From PALSA-1296 sp038210275 (GTDB taxonomy: Bacteria > Bacteroidota > Ignavibacteria > Palsa-1295), in the NCBI GenBank assembly GCA_038210275.1, contig JBBQWV010000011.1:1-64000 (forward strand): a DNA stretch of 64,000 nucleotides, read 5' to 3'. This document shows positions 8,148 through 17,611 of this stretch, piece after piece (the first letter of the stretch is position 1; each line of letters starts with the position of its first letter). The notes beneath the pieces were generated by a model that worked only from the letters and a program-made list of their open reading frames with translations, did not search any database and was not told the DNA's origin. The translations under genes and the position numbers were made by a program.

Positions 8148-8876
8148 TTATTTATTGAACAGCGCGATCGTTGCTTGAATGATCTTATTCTCTTGTTCGG
8201 TCAGCTTGATCGAGCGCTCAATTGCTTGATCAACTTTTGAGCGGTCGGCGGAAACTTTCGATTCAAAATCCATATATTTCTCGTTCGCAGATTTATCGGT
8301 GTTAAACGATATATCATTTCCTGTTCGAGTCATCGGCACTGTTTGCAAGAAGACCAGCGCCATCCGAATATCGGTGATCATCACCGATAAATATTGCGAA
8401 TACAAAATAAATGCGGACGATTCTTCTTTATAGGCGGCTAAAAAATCTGTCAGAGATTTTTTTTCTTCATCTTTACTCATCTGTTCAGTGAGTATCTTTG
8501 CCGTATCGGTAAAATGCCGTACATTTTTCTGGATCTCCGCACGGTGCGAAGCAAGGAAGAGCAGATACTTCGCACACTTTTCGATATTCGCTTTGAAATG
8601 CACTGAATCCATACCCTGTGGTTCAAGCGGATGCATTTCCTCTAATTCTTCTTGCAGCGCTTTGAATCTGATATTCCTGGAGTTCAATGCTTGGATTGCC
8701 CGGTAGAGACATCCTAATGTTTTAAACTTGACGCTGTCAGATGTTTCCGTCTGCTGGGCAAGAACGGAAGTTGCGAGTGAAGCAGAAAATAAAAAAATGA
8801 GACAAAGAACGAGTAATGCCTTCGGCATTTTTAATGAGGTAGCGAAAAAGTGCTTCATGCTTTTTATTGCGGACAT
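8148..8876 (-). CDS. Exported helical protein, paralogue of the upstream gene
   Basis: About 242 residues from the ATG at 8876; ATGs at 8897 and 8858 also exist. The signal peptide is ALLVLCLIFLFSASLATSVLAQ. The mature part is charged and largely helical. It aligns by eye with the gene just upstream: FLAAYKEESSAFILYSQYLS here against FLSAYNMDQSAFDKFTLALT there, followed in both by a hydrophobic helix and an asparagine/lysine-rich turn. I do not recognise a family. It lies downstream of porU-porV, so a role in the periplasm or at the outer membrane is likely but unproven. Confidence 0.7.
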   Translation of the reverse strand: MSAIKSMKHFFATSLKMPKALLVLCLIFLFSASLATSVLAQQTETSDSVKFKTLGCLYRAIQALNSRNIRFKALQEELEEMHPLEPQGMDSVHFKANIEKCAKYLLFLASHRAEIQKNVRHFTDTAKILTEQMSKDEEKKSLTDFLAAYKEESSAFILYSQYLSVMITDIRMALVFLQTVPMTRTGNDISFNTDKSANEKYMDFESKVSADRSKVDQAIERSIKLTEQENKIIQATIALFNK

Positions 8877-8877
8877 G

Positions 8878-9543
8878 TTATTTTTTAATGTCGCCATAAG
8901 CTTTCTGCATCAAAGCGCTGGCGTCTATCGTGGCTTTCTGCGAGTTTGCACTTGCCGTAATTAATTTTTTATTGCTCTTATCCACTACGGCGATCAATTC
9001 AGTGTATTCTTCATATTCTTTTTTATTAGTGAATTGAAGCTTATTGTCTTTTGTCGTGACGCTGGATTTTTCGATAAACTCAACGACGGCATTGATATTG
9101 GTATATAATTTGGTCAGCGCCAATGTAAATTTATCGAAAGCGCTTTGATCCATATTATAAGCACTGAGGAATTCTTGCAGGAAAGTTGCGCGGTGATGTG
9201 ATGGCATTTTTGCCCGAAGCAAATTCACCGAATCCTCCACCTTCTCTTTGAGTTGTTGGCTCAGTGAGCGATAAACGTCGAGATAGCTCAGGAAATCATT
9301 GATCTTCTCACGATTCTTCGCGATGTTTTCTTTTGCAAGGGATGTTCCTTCCAACGGCTTTGTGGCATTGATGCTTGCGAGCTCTTCATTGAAGCGTTGT
9401 GCCCGAATATTCAGCGATGCCATTGTGCTATCAATAAGCTTTGATGCTCTTATCTGAATCGCATCGGGGTCATCCTGTGCATGGAGCGTTGTGGTACAAA
9501 GCAGTAAAACAGAAAGTGCGGTTGCAAGTATATATCGTAACAT
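8878..9543 (-). CDS. Exported helical protein (unknown function)
   Basis: 221 residues. The signal peptide is MLRYILATALSVLLLCTTTLHAQ with AQ cleavage. The rest is predicted helical and rich in Lys, Glu, Ser and Ala. No known motif. It is the first member of a tandem paralogous pair (see the gene at 8148) and follows the DUF5683-like gene by about 70 bp. The pair's placement after porU and porV makes it a candidate T9SS-associated periplasmic factor, which is inference from position only. Confidence 0.7.
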   Translation of the reverse strand: MLRYILATALSVLLLCTTTLHAQDDPDAIQIRASKLIDSTMASLNIRAQRFNEELASINATKPLEGTSLAKENIAKNREKINDFLSYLDVYRSLSQQLKEKVEDSVNLLRAKMPSHHRATFLQEFLSAYNMDQSAFDKFTLALTKLYTNINAVVEFIEKSSVTTKDNKLQFTNKKEYEEYTELIAVVDKSNKKLITASANSQKATIDASALMQKAYGDIKK

Positions 9544-9611
9544 TGATCGATCAGTAAAATAAATATCCTCTATCTATACAAAGTAATCACGAAAAAATAT
9601 CCCGTTCGGCG

Positions 9612-10538
9612 TTAAAACGTATATCGCAGCTTTGCAGTTGGAATAAAACCCATCGTGCCGTCGAGATAGTGATGCTGCATTAACTCGCCCTCAAGATGAA
9701 CCGGAGTGTTGTGATCTTTTGCCAGAAGGACTGCATCAATTGCAGAGAGAATGCGATTGAGGAAAAGTCCGTACAAAAAATAATCGGCGATCTCATACTG
9801 ATGATTCATGTTATCGCGCATCCAAGCATGCTGCTCGTAGTCCGGAGAAAAATAATCTTCTCCACCATAGATATAATCTTTCCAGCCCGAACGGAATTGT
9901 TTATATTTCGAAATCAATTCATAATATTGCTGCGATCCTTGCGCAGGAAGTTTATGCGTAAAATTTTGGAAGCCAAGAATATTGAGCGAATCCTCAGCCT
10001 TGTTGATCTGTGAAAACAGGTCAGCGTTTGATGACGTATCAATCTTGAAAGTACGATGCGCCAGATTAAGCAAACTATTGAGCGAATCGGCATAGATCAC
10101 CGGGGACCATAGATTATCTGCAAAGGCATGGAAGGCATTTGTCGAATCTGCTCCGCGAGCAAAGAAATGATAACGCTCATACCACAATCCTGCGTCAATC
10201 ACGGTAAATATCACGCCGCGCCAGATATGATCTCCGACATAATACTCTCCTAAGCCCGGAAGAGCAAGTGAAAGCACTGCCGCTAAGACTCCGCTTTTAT
10301 GGGATGGCTGAATAACTTTAGCCTCTCCTTCAAGTCCGGGAATCGTTGCCGTTGCAGAAGTTGAAGCATCTTCGAATGATTCGAATTCTTTGATCAGTGC
10401 ATTTCCCGATGCTGATGGTTTCGTAACAGGATCATACCGAAATTGCGCAATTACATTTCCACTAAGCAGCCCACATAGAGCAAAAATGAGCACAAAAATT
10501 GTGCTCAGCTTTTTGCCGGAATGCAGATGCTGTTTCAA
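9612..10538 (-). CDS. DUF5683-like exported/outer-membrane protein
   Basis: 308 residues. The N-terminal signal segment LSTIFVLIFALCGLLSGNVIAQ is followed by a low-complexity linker. Around residue 75 the segment SLALPGLGEYYVGDHIWRGVIFTVIDAGLWYER resembles the Gly-containing hydrophobic hairpin of DUF5683 proteins, and the C-terminal part FLNRILSAIDAVLLAKDHN fits the same family pattern. Function unknown. It sits 32 bp downstream of porV. Confidence 0.65.
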   Translation of the reverse strand: MKQHLHSGKKLSTIFVLIFALCGLLSGNVIAQFRYDPVTKPSASGNALIKEFESFEDASTSATATIPGLEGEAKVIQPSHKSGVLAAVLSLALPGLGEYYVGDHIWRGVIFTVIDAGLWYERYHFFARGADSTNAFHAFADNLWSPVIYADSLNSLLNLAHRTFKIDTSSNADLFSQINKAEDSLNILGFQNFTHKLPAQGSQQYYELISKYKQFRSGWKDYIYGGEDYFSPDYEQHAWMRDNMNHQYEIADYFLYGLFLNRILSAIDAVLLAKDHNTPVHLEGELMQHHYLDGTMGFIPTAKLRYTF

Positions 10539-10570
10539 TGTAATTATTCTGAGAAATTTTTCTTAGTCAG

Positions 10571-11653
10571 TTACCAATGGATTCCAAGACTGAATCGTAA
10601 TGTATTTGCAAGCGGATGATTTGAATCGAACGTATCAATGTAACTGAAATCAAAATCATAGGCATCATATTTCAAGCCTGCTCCGAATGTCAGATAATTC
10701 CTCGATCCTACGGCAGAGCCTTCCGTATAATATCCTGCGCGAAGAGCTAACAGCTGATCGTACCAATACTCAATACCGCTTGAGAGCATCAAGGATTTTC
10801 CGGTCATGTTATCCCATGCTGTGACAAAAGCTCTCGGCAAGTTATCAGAAATACCCGAAGCAGAGTCGCGATGCACGAGAAGTTTTGCAACATCAAAAGC
10901 AAGCATCAAGTCGTTGTATTCATCTTTGATGATCTTATACGAAGCTCCGATGCGCAAGATCGTCGGAAGAGGATCGGCTTGCTGCACATCGACGTAACGC
11001 ACTTTCGGTCCGATGTTGGCGATGTTAAAACCAACAGCAAGGCGGTTTGCCATTTCTTCGATGTAGGTGGTATCCGGGCGCCACATTGCGCTGATATCAA
11101 AGCTGACAGATCTGCCGATTCCTTTTTGTTTTTCTTGACCGACGGTCAGCGGAGAAAGCGACGATTGAATGTAGCGGACGTTTCCACCGAAACCCCACTC
11201 AGCAGAAAGCTTCGTAGCATACGACAATGAGATCGAATACTCGAACGAATGGAATTCTCCGAGCGGATCGGGTGAGGTCTCCGTCGTATAGATAAATTTT
11301 CCTAAATTCAGGAAAATGATCTGTGCGCCGATCGTACCGCCGAACTGCTCTTCATTATTCCACTTGAAGGTGGCATACTCATAAAAGAGATCACTGTTGA
11401 ATTGCGGAAGCCACTGCGAATGCGTCAGGATAACTTCCTTGCCGCTCTGGAAAGCAAGTCCGGCAGGATTCCAATAAATGGCGTTGGCATTATCGGCAAT
11501 GCCCGCTCCGACATCCCCCATGCCGCTTGAGCGGGCATCAGGAGAGATAAGCTGGAAGGGGACGGCTGTTGTTGTGGTCTGAGCATAAGACGTGCCAAGA
11601 GCAAAAGCTCCTGCGATAACGCCCATGACTATTTTCTTGAATGTGAATTGCAT
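10571..11653 (-). CDS. porV: T9SS outer-membrane protein PorV
   Basis: 360 residues, a FadL-like beta-barrel of the PorV (LptO) family. In T9SS organisms PorV binds cargo after translocation and shuttles it to the PorU sortase. Visible are the signal peptide (ending SYAQTTTT) and the typical motif SPDARSSGMGDVGAGIADNANAIYWNPAGLA near residues 35-65. Alternating strands continue to the C-terminal aromatic-ended strand FSLGIHW. It is 24 bp downstream of porU, the usual T9SS arrangement. Confidence 0.92.
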   Translation of the reverse strand: MQFTFKKIVMGVIAGAFALGTSYAQTTTTAVPFQLISPDARSSGMGDVGAGIADNANAIYWNPAGLAFQSGKEVILTHSQWLPQFNSDLFYEYATFKWNNEEQFGGTIGAQIIFLNLGKFIYTTETSPDPLGEFHSFEYSISLSYATKLSAEWGFGGNVRYIQSSLSPLTVGQEKQKGIGRSVSFDISAMWRPDTTYIEEMANRLAVGFNIANIGPKVRYVDVQQADPLPTILRIGASYKIIKDEYNDLMLAFDVAKLLVHRDSASGISDNLPRAFVTAWDNMTGKSLMLSSGIEYWYDQLLALRAGYYTEGSAVGSRNYLTFGAGLKYDAYDFDFSYIDTFDSNHPLANTLRFSLGIHW

Positions 11654-11677
11654 TATCTTTACTCTTTAAAAAAAATA

Positions 11678-14600
11678 TTATTGTCTGACGACGACGAACG
11701 TGCCGCCGACATTTGTTTGAATTCCGCTAAGTCTCTCGTTAGCAGTGACACGGTAAACATATACTCCGTTAGCAAGCGGAGTTCCTCCATCTGCCCGCCC
11801 ATCAAATGGAATGCTGACTGAATTTTGTGAAATGCCCTCAGCAGTAAGCTGGCGAAGTTTCTGACCGATAACCGAATAGATCGTGATCGTCACATCAACA
11901 GGGCTTTCCGGCGCCGATGGTTGTAAAAATGTAAACACCGAGTGATCGTTCGTCACCGGATTCGGCGTGATCGTTGTATTATAAAGCGAGTATGGCTGCA
12001 CGTCACGGGCAGTGAACTCTACTTCAGCGAACGTCGGATTATTGAGCGCATCGAAAGCGCGGACTTTCAGGATATGCGTACCTACAGGAAGCACTGCCTG
12101 CTGCTCGGAAGTGCCGATCTTATAATTATCTTTTTGCGATACATACGTCGATGCTAAATCAATCTCGCCTAAAGTAAGATCATCCGTCCAGGCAACGAAT
12201 GAATGCCCGATGCTTGCTGTCGAAGAATTCAGTCCGCTGATATCTTCAACATCAACAATGATCTTCGAATTTACGGGTACAACATCGCCCGATTTAAATG
12301 CTCGCGAACCGATATAGGGAACAAGCTTCGGTCCGGTATGATCGGAACTTGCGCGAGCGGTATCAATGCCATAGACCACAACATTTTTAGTCACTCCCAA
12401 AGCGGAATGAAAATTATCGGAATAAGCAAGCATACTGATCTTTGCTCTGCTGCTGTCGAATTTTATATCTTTCGAAACGATGAACGAAGCTCTGAACTTT
12501 CCGGCAGTCACAGTTGATGAGCCGTGATACAGTATTGGTCCGTCAATGCTCCATTTATCAGTGATCGGCGCTGCATCAACGAATGTCGAAGTAGCTGAAA
12601 CTTGAGTTGGCGCATCGAAAAGAGTAACGGCTGCATTACCATTGAAATTTGCATCGAGATCAGAACCATCGCAGGAATTTGAAATATGTCCGGAAATCGT
12701 AAGCTGCGAAAGTGCCGCAATAGTACGAGGAGCATCCGATTCATTGAATGCGATCCCGTTGATCGAATCAACGGTGACATATTGACGAGGGAAGATCACA
12801 CGCTGTGCGGCATCTCCCATTATATAGTAGAGCGGACCCTCGCCACTTGCCGAACGGGCAGCGATAAATGCCACTCCTACTGGAGTACTTCCGATAAGTT
12901 CATTACAGCCTACCGAAAGCAGAGCCTGATAAAATGTCGGCGCTGTTTGATCCGGTGAGACGGAGCGGCTTGTTCCTAAACTGCCGACCACACCGCCATC
13001 GGCTTTGGTGATCAGTTGCACTCCGCCGGAGATCGGTTTTGAATAATCATCGAAGCGGCTGAAGTCGCAGGTTGCCGTTGTCAGATAGGCAAGACGATTG
13101 AAGTTCGTAAGTTTATTGATCGTCGCCGGAACAGTGAGCACATTCTCATGTGCCCAGACGGCGGGGTTGCCATGCCCGACCCATGAAATAAGTGCTGAAC
13201 CTGAATTGAAAGCATCAATAATTGCTTTCTCCATTTCAGGTTTGCGTCTGCCTGCAGAAGTAATGACATCGGCGTATGCCTGCCCGAATACATCATGAAG
13301 AATAATCCTTGTGGGTATTTTATTCATCTCGTTCTCTGTGTCATAAATATGCTGCAGCGGATCCGCACCGCCATCAGGCCAATGCCTGTCGTCGCAGATA
13401 AGTGTCGTCCGTGCGCGCCAATCTCCTTCGTCGCTCGAAGTTTCATACTTGATCACTTTCGAAACAAAAGCATCAGCTTCATCAATGTTATGAACAGTTA
13501 TACGCCCAACGGCAACATCCATCTTATTTGAACCCCGTGTCAGATTTACAAAGTATGCATCATTTGGGAAATACGGTGGCTCACCGTTTCGGATATCACC
13601 GGAAAATGTGCTGTTCCATTGCTCATAGATCGGTACACCGATCGGAAGCGAAGTTGTTTTATTACGGTAATCACAATGTCCGTTGGCAAAGAGTGTCAGA
13701 TACAAAGGCTTCGTAGAATTGTTTGCGGTCGTATGACGGAACATATACGACATGAAATTTCTGATCGCCGTGTAATCCGGTGAGCCGTATCCAAATTCTT
13801 TATTAATATCTTCGACAGTAACGACGGCAACGCTGATCGGTCCGGTTGCTTGTCCGCCCATGGTGCGTTGCTTGGCAAGTTTATTTGCCTGATCTATGTA
13901 TGCAGCAGGAGTAACGATGATCTCGGCTGCGCCTGTTTGGCAAACTCCGTTGCGCAGAGGTAATACTCCGACAGTAGTAAGTGTGGGATTCTTTAATGAA
14001 GCCAAGTTAAAAGCAACAAACTGTTGGAAGCCTTTTGCATTCCCTTGAACCGGTACACTCATCGTATTGCCTGATGCCGATGCGATCTTCACAGGATTTG
14101 ATGCGTCAGTAACATCCCAAGTTTCGCCATTTGCGGCTTCGGTAAAATTGTAATTCAAACCTCTTCCATCGGCTAAGACATAGAATGGAATCTGTCCATT
14201 AGCAAGCGATGCTTGGCGGCGGTAAAATATTTCCACCCAATCGAGCCAAAATTTTGAATCGGCATTCGATGAAGTTGCCGAAAGTGTGATCGAATTGTTT
14301 TGCGAACGTAAGAGATCTCCGGCTAAAATTGCCTGATTCCAATTTCGTGTTGAAAATTGATCGAGATCAAATGCGACCGTGTTTTCGTCAATGATCGGAT
14401 TCAGTGCTGTGCCGTTCACCGAAAGATTGAATGTATGCTTATCGTTGTCCCGTGAATTAAATCCCGGACGGAGTATTGTCGAATCCGACGTGTAACCTGG
14501 AAGATCGGGCAAACCGACGTTTACCGTTCTATCTTTCGGAATATCTTCTCCGACAAATTCACGGCTGATATTTGGATTTTCGAAACGGTCTTCTTCTTCA

Positions 14601-15829
14601 TGAATAGCAACGGTCGGAACAGAATTTTGTTGAACCGTCAATAGAATGTTCAGTGGAACAAAAGCTATTCTCTTTGATGATGAATTTCCTCCCGACTTCA
14701 AAAGATAATGCCCTGATATTGAGAATGGATTGAGAATATGATAAAGCCTGTAAAGTGGATCGCCGGGACTTGGATCGAAATGCCATTCATTCAAACCCGG
14801 CTCATAGAACCGTACTTCATTGAATGAGCCGTCGCTATTTTTAATAATATCAATTGCGCATTCCCGCAACTCGCCGGTTGTGGCATCAATATCTTCGGGT
14901 AATGCCTGACCTCCGTAACCGAACAATTGTAAAGTAGATGCATCAACGTTTGAAATTCCGGATTGAGAGAGTTGGCTTGCTGTAATGTGATAAACACCTT
15001 GCTCGCTCGTATTCACAAGAAGCCATTGCTCACCTGATTGAGCAGAAGCGCTTTTCTTATACGAAATTGCAGCGGTATTCAATGCCTTCGTCACAACATC
15101 TGTCGCAGAGTGATAGAACTGATATGTATTGCCATTAGCAAAAAGACTTTGAAAAAGCTCTGCTTCCTGCGGAGTAAGCGAAGAGAGATGCGGATCGGGG
15201 GCAGTAGAAATATTAGCGAATGTAATTCTTACCGTTAATTCCTTTACAAGCTTGATGGTATTTGAACCTGCATCAAATTGAATAGGATTGATCCGAAGCT
15301 CTTGTGAGTATGCTGTGCGGTAAATATTTGGTGAGCCTATTGATGCTATATCAGTTGTTGATGAAGAATAGGAAGCCGCATTTGCGATATAATGTACTTG
15401 AGGGCTTTTAAATTCATCATGCGCAAAAGTCCATTTCGGGACAGGAGCAAGCGTTGCATTGCGTACCGGTTCAAAGTCCGTTTTGATTATTTCAAACGAG
15501 GCAAGATCTTTTGACGGAGCAAGAAGATCGATCGGAATCCATCCCGTTGCCGGAGAGCCGATCGCAAAACCTTTCAGCGAACTTCCGGAAAAAGTAATAT
15601 TCTCGTAGTGTGCGCCGGTTTTTTCATCGGTAACATTCGTGATCTCATACTCAGGATGAACGGTGATTATTACCTCTTTCGGACTTGATGAGTTAACGGT
15701 ATAGGAGGGCTTGGCTATAAAAATACTCTGCGCCAAGCTTTGTGCAGAGTTGGCACAAAGAAGCAGAGCAGCAAGCGGAAGTGATTTCCGTAGCGAAAAA
15801 AAGTATGTCCTAAAGTTATTTCTACGCAT
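11678..15829 (-). CDS. porU: T9SS sortase PorU (C25 gingipain-type peptidase)
   Basis: 1383 residues. PorU removes the C-terminal sorting domain from T9SS cargo and attaches cargo to the cell surface. The signal peptide ends SLAQ. The central gingipain fold carries the catalytic His886 in SWVGHGNPAVW and Cys921 in TTATCDFSRF, the C25 dyad. Following these are GGVQLITKADGGVVGSLGTSR and an Ig-like stretch. The C-terminal 80 residues form a sorting-type domain with the typical ending (PLANGVYVYRVTAN... GTFVVVRQ). It is the first gene of a long minus-strand run including porV. Confidence 0.95.
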   Translation of the reverse strand: MRRNNFRTYFFSLRKSLPLAALLLCANSAQSLAQSIFIAKPSYTVNSSSPKEVIITVHPEYEITNVTDEKTGAHYENITFSGSSLKGFAIGSPATGWIPIDLLAPSKDLASFEIIKTDFEPVRNATLAPVPKWTFAHDEFKSPQVHYIANAASYSSSTTDIASIGSPNIYRTAYSQELRINPIQFDAGSNTIKLVKELTVRITFANISTAPDPHLSSLTPQEAELFQSLFANGNTYQFYHSATDVVTKALNTAAISYKKSASAQSGEQWLLVNTSEQGVYHITASQLSQSGISNVDASTLQLFGYGGQALPEDIDATTGELRECAIDIIKNSDGSFNEVRFYEPGLNEWHFDPSPGDPLYRLYHILNPFSISGHYLLKSGGNSSSKRIAFVPLNILLTVQQNSVPTVAIHEEEDRFENPNISREFVGEDIPKDRTVNVGLPDLPGYTSDSTILRPGFNSRDNDKHTFNLSVNGTALNPIIDENTVAFDLDQFSTRNWNQAILAGDLLRSQNNSITLSATSSNADSKFWLDWVEIFYRRQASLANGQIPFYVLADGRGLNYNFTEAANGETWDVTDASNPVKIASASGNTMSVPVQGNAKGFQQFVAFNLASLKNPTLTTVGVLPLRNGVCQTGAAEIIVTPAAYIDQANKLAKQRTMGGQATGPISVAVVTVEDINKEFGYGSPDYTAIRNFMSYMFRHTTANNSTKPLYLTLFANGHCDYRNKTTSLPIGVPIYEQWNSTFSGDIRNGEPPYFPNDAYFVNLTRGSNKMDVAVGRITVHNIDEADAFVSKVIKYETSSDEGDWRARTTLICDDRHWPDGGADPLQHIYDTENEMNKIPTRIILHDVFGQAYADVITSAGRRKPEMEKAIIDAFNSGSALISWVGHGNPAVWAHENVLTVPATINKLTNFNRLAYLTTATCDFSRFDDYSKPISGGVQLITKADGGVVGSLGTSRSVSPDQTAPTFYQALLSVGCNELIGSTPVGVAFIAARSASGEGPLYYIMGDAAQRVIFPRQYVTVDSINGIAFNESDAPRTIAALSQLTISGHISNSCDGSDLDANFNGNAAVTLFDAPTQVSATSTFVDAAPITDKWSIDGPILYHGSSTVTAGKFRASFIVSKDIKFDSSRAKISMLAYSDNFHSALGVTKNVVVYGIDTARASSDHTGPKLVPYIGSRAFKSGDVVPVNSKIIVDVEDISGLNSSTASIGHSFVAWTDDLTLGEIDLASTYVSQKDNYKIGTSEQQAVLPVGTHILKVRAFDALNNPTFAEVEFTARDVQPYSLYNTTITPNPVTNDHSVFTFLQPSAPESPVDVTITIYSVIGQKLRQLTAEGISQNSVSIPFDGRADGGTPLANGVYVYRVTANERLSGIQTNVGGTFVVVRQ

Positions 15830-16086
15830 AAACGAGCTTTCCGGCGAAAAAAATTGCCGTCAACACTAATAACGCTTCACGATGTTATTTGATACACCGG
15901 TGACAGATTTATACCCTGTTTCTTAGAGTAATGTTTCTGCCAAGCCGAATACCATTTAATTGTAGAAATCTTCTATAGGCTTCTTTTAACTAAATTAATG
16001 CAAAATAAACCAAAAACACTGAATTCTTTAAAGGCTTTTTCGGGGAAAGAAGTTCAAGTGAAATTACTGCTGAAAGGATTCGGGTA
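15830..16086. other. Intergenic region upstream of porU
   Basis: About 257 bp between porU (start) and the HIT gene (end), both on the minus strand. It should contain the porU promoter, which I cannot place with confidence. A 30-codon plus-strand frame starts with ATG at 15998 and ends at 16090 (MQNKPKTLNSLKAFSGKEVQ...), overlapping the HIT stop. It may be a chance frame or a gene remnant. Confidence 0.4.
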
Positions 16087-16425
16087 TTAGCCCGGCGGCC
16101 ATGTCATCGTTCTGCCTCCGAGGACATGACAGTGTATGTGGTAGACGCTCTGACCGCCATCTTTGTTACAGTTGAAGACCACTCGGTAGCCGGATTTATC
16201 AATTTTCTCGGTTTCAGCGATCTTTTTCGCAGCAAGGATCATCTTTCCCATCAGTTCGCCGTCAGTTTCGGAGAGATCATTCAGCGTCATGATAGGGCGT
16301 TTGGTGGTAATGACAATATGCACGGGAGCCTTCGGATCAATATCACGAAAAGCAAGGAGATAGTCATCCTCATAGACGATAGTAGCCGGAATCTCTCGCG
16401 CAGCGATCTTTTCAAAAATAGTCAT
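16087..16425 (-). CDS. HIT-family (histidine triad) protein
   Basis: 112 residues, HINT-like purine nucleoside phosphoramidase. Near the C-terminus is the histidine triad HIHCHVLGG, which provides the nucleophilic histidine. The N-terminus has the matching IFEKIAAREIPATIVYEDD and FRDIDPKAPVHIVITTKR. Length is normal. Single-gene unit; a repeat element lies just upstream. Confidence 0.95.
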   Translation of the reverse strand: MTIFEKIAAREIPATIVYEDDYLLAFRDIDPKAPVHIVITTKRPIMTLNDLSETDGELMGKMILAAKKIAETEKIDKSGYRVVFNCNKDGGQSVYHIHCHVLGGRTMTWPPG

Positions 16426-16440
16426 AATCTTAAATTGTAT

Positions 16441-16608
16441 GTCATTCCGAACGGAGATTTTTTATGCAAAGCATAAAAAACGATGTGAGGAATCCCCTAC
16501 ATCGTGGTAGAGACTTAAGGGCTACAAACTATGAGGGTCCGCCGTGGCGGACTCGGTCGCTCATTCGCCTACGACAAATTTCGGCTCCTTCGGAATGACA
16601 AGCAAACA
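16441..16608. repeat. Composite palindromic repeat element
   Basis: It begins GTCATTCCGAACGGAG and ends in CTCCTTCGGAATGAC, so the ends are inverted repeats. Inside is a perfect 10-bp hairpin TTTTTTATGC-AAA-GCATAAAAAA (16458-16480), then a core CCCCTACATCGTGGTAGAGA to AACTAT (about 16493-16533) that recurs in the opposite orientation at 59742-59784 and, diverged, at 56881-56924. Another inner hairpin is GGTCCGCCGTGGCGGACTC. Confidence 0.8.
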
Positions 16609-16623
16609 GAGCCGCTATCACTA

Positions 16624-17457
16624 TTATTTTTTCTTCGCTTTTTTCGCTTTTGGCTTTGGTTTCGGAGCGGCTTTCTTTTTAACCTGCTTCACCACTTTTT
16701 TTGGTGCAGGCTTAACTTTTTTCGCAGGTTTAGCCGCCTTTTTTGCAGGAGTAGATTTCTTTGTTGCTTTCGGTGGAGAAGTTTTCTTTGCAACAACAGT
16801 AGGCTTATCACCAAGCTTACGGAGTTCTTTTTCTGTATCTGCAAGATCTTTTTTCGAAATCCTTTTCTTTCCCCCGAATAGCTCCATCTCCTCGCGCTCA
16901 TCGCGTTCTTCTGCCGTTTCACTCTTAAGCGATGCAAGGATCTCCAGTTCTTCAGCAGTCGGTGGCATAGGCAGGCGCTTCTGGATCGTGCGCGGAACAA
17001 GCGGCTCAGCAACAAGTTTGGTGATCGTTGATAGAATCTTTCCGCCTTGCATTGCTGCATGAGGATCAATGATCAGATCAATAAATCGTTTGCGAGGAAT
17101 AGGCTTTAAAATATGCGTACCCTTCTTTGCGAACTCAAGCATAAACTGGCTTTCAGAGCCATCACTCTTGATGAACGTCACGAGATACGTACCGTAAGGA
17201 AGATGCGGGACCTTGAGTACAGATTTCGCCGTACCAAATGATGGCATCATCATCCTGGTTGCCGTCATACCTAAAACGCGGAAGACGATCGTGCCGGGTT
17301 CGAGTTTGTAACGCACAGCGATCTCATAACGGAAGCTGGAAAATTCCTTCGCTGTCTCAAAGCTGAAGGTTGTATATTCCATGCCCGAAATTTCATCGAA
17401 CGCTTTGTTAATGAAACAGCGATACTCGACTTCTTTTACTGGTGGTAGCGGCTCCAT
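16624..17457 (-). CDS. Hypothetical protein with histone-H1-like basic tail
   Basis: 277 residues. The first 165 or so form a globular part (GTIVFRVLGMTATRMMMPSFG, PYGTYLVTFIKSDGSESQFMLEF) with no signal peptide. This is followed by an acidic helical stretch (EELEILASLKSETAEERDEREEMELFGG) and then about 75 residues composed nearly only of Lys, Ala, Pro, Thr and Val, such as KKAAPKPKPKAKKAKKK. Such tails are known from bacterial histone-H1-like proteins and bind nucleic acid or polyanions. Function unknown. It could also bind ribosomes or membranes. Confidence 0.65.
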   Translation of the reverse strand: MEPLPPVKEVEYRCFINKAFDEISGMEYTTFSFETAKEFSSFRYEIAVRYKLEPGTIVFRVLGMTATRMMMPSFGTAKSVLKVPHLPYGTYLVTFIKSDGSESQFMLEFAKKGTHILKPIPRKRFIDLIIDPHAAMQGGKILSTITKLVAEPLVPRTIQKRLPMPPTAEELEILASLKSETAEERDEREEMELFGGKKRISKKDLADTEKELRKLGDKPTVVAKKTSPPKATKKSTPAKKAAKPAKKVKPAPKKVVKQVKKKAAPKPKPKAKKAKKK

Positions 17458-17510
17458 AGTGTTTTGAAAAAAATTAAAGCCTGATCTTCATCAATGATGA
17501 AAAAAAAAAT

Positions 17511-17596
17511 GTCATTCTGAGCGTAGCGAAGAATCTTACACTCTGTACTTTAAGAATTTGAGATTCTTCGTTGCGCTTCGCTCCACTCAGAATGAC
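17511..17596. repeat. Long palindromic repeat (GTCATTCTGAGCG type)
   Basis: The ends GTCATTCTGAGCG and CACTCAGAATGAC are inverted, and the inner arms GCGTAGCGAAGAATCT and GATTCTTCGTTGCGCTTCGC pair. It lies between the stop of hisS and the start of the basic-tail gene, both on the minus strand, and could form a long hairpin in the transcript. Confidence 0.85.
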
Positions 17597-17611
17597 AAAT
17601 TCAAAATGAAG

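Noticed and set aside
15998..16090. 30-codon plus frame converging on the HIT gene
   Set aside because: Too short and isolated to support as a gene; recorded only in the intergenic note.
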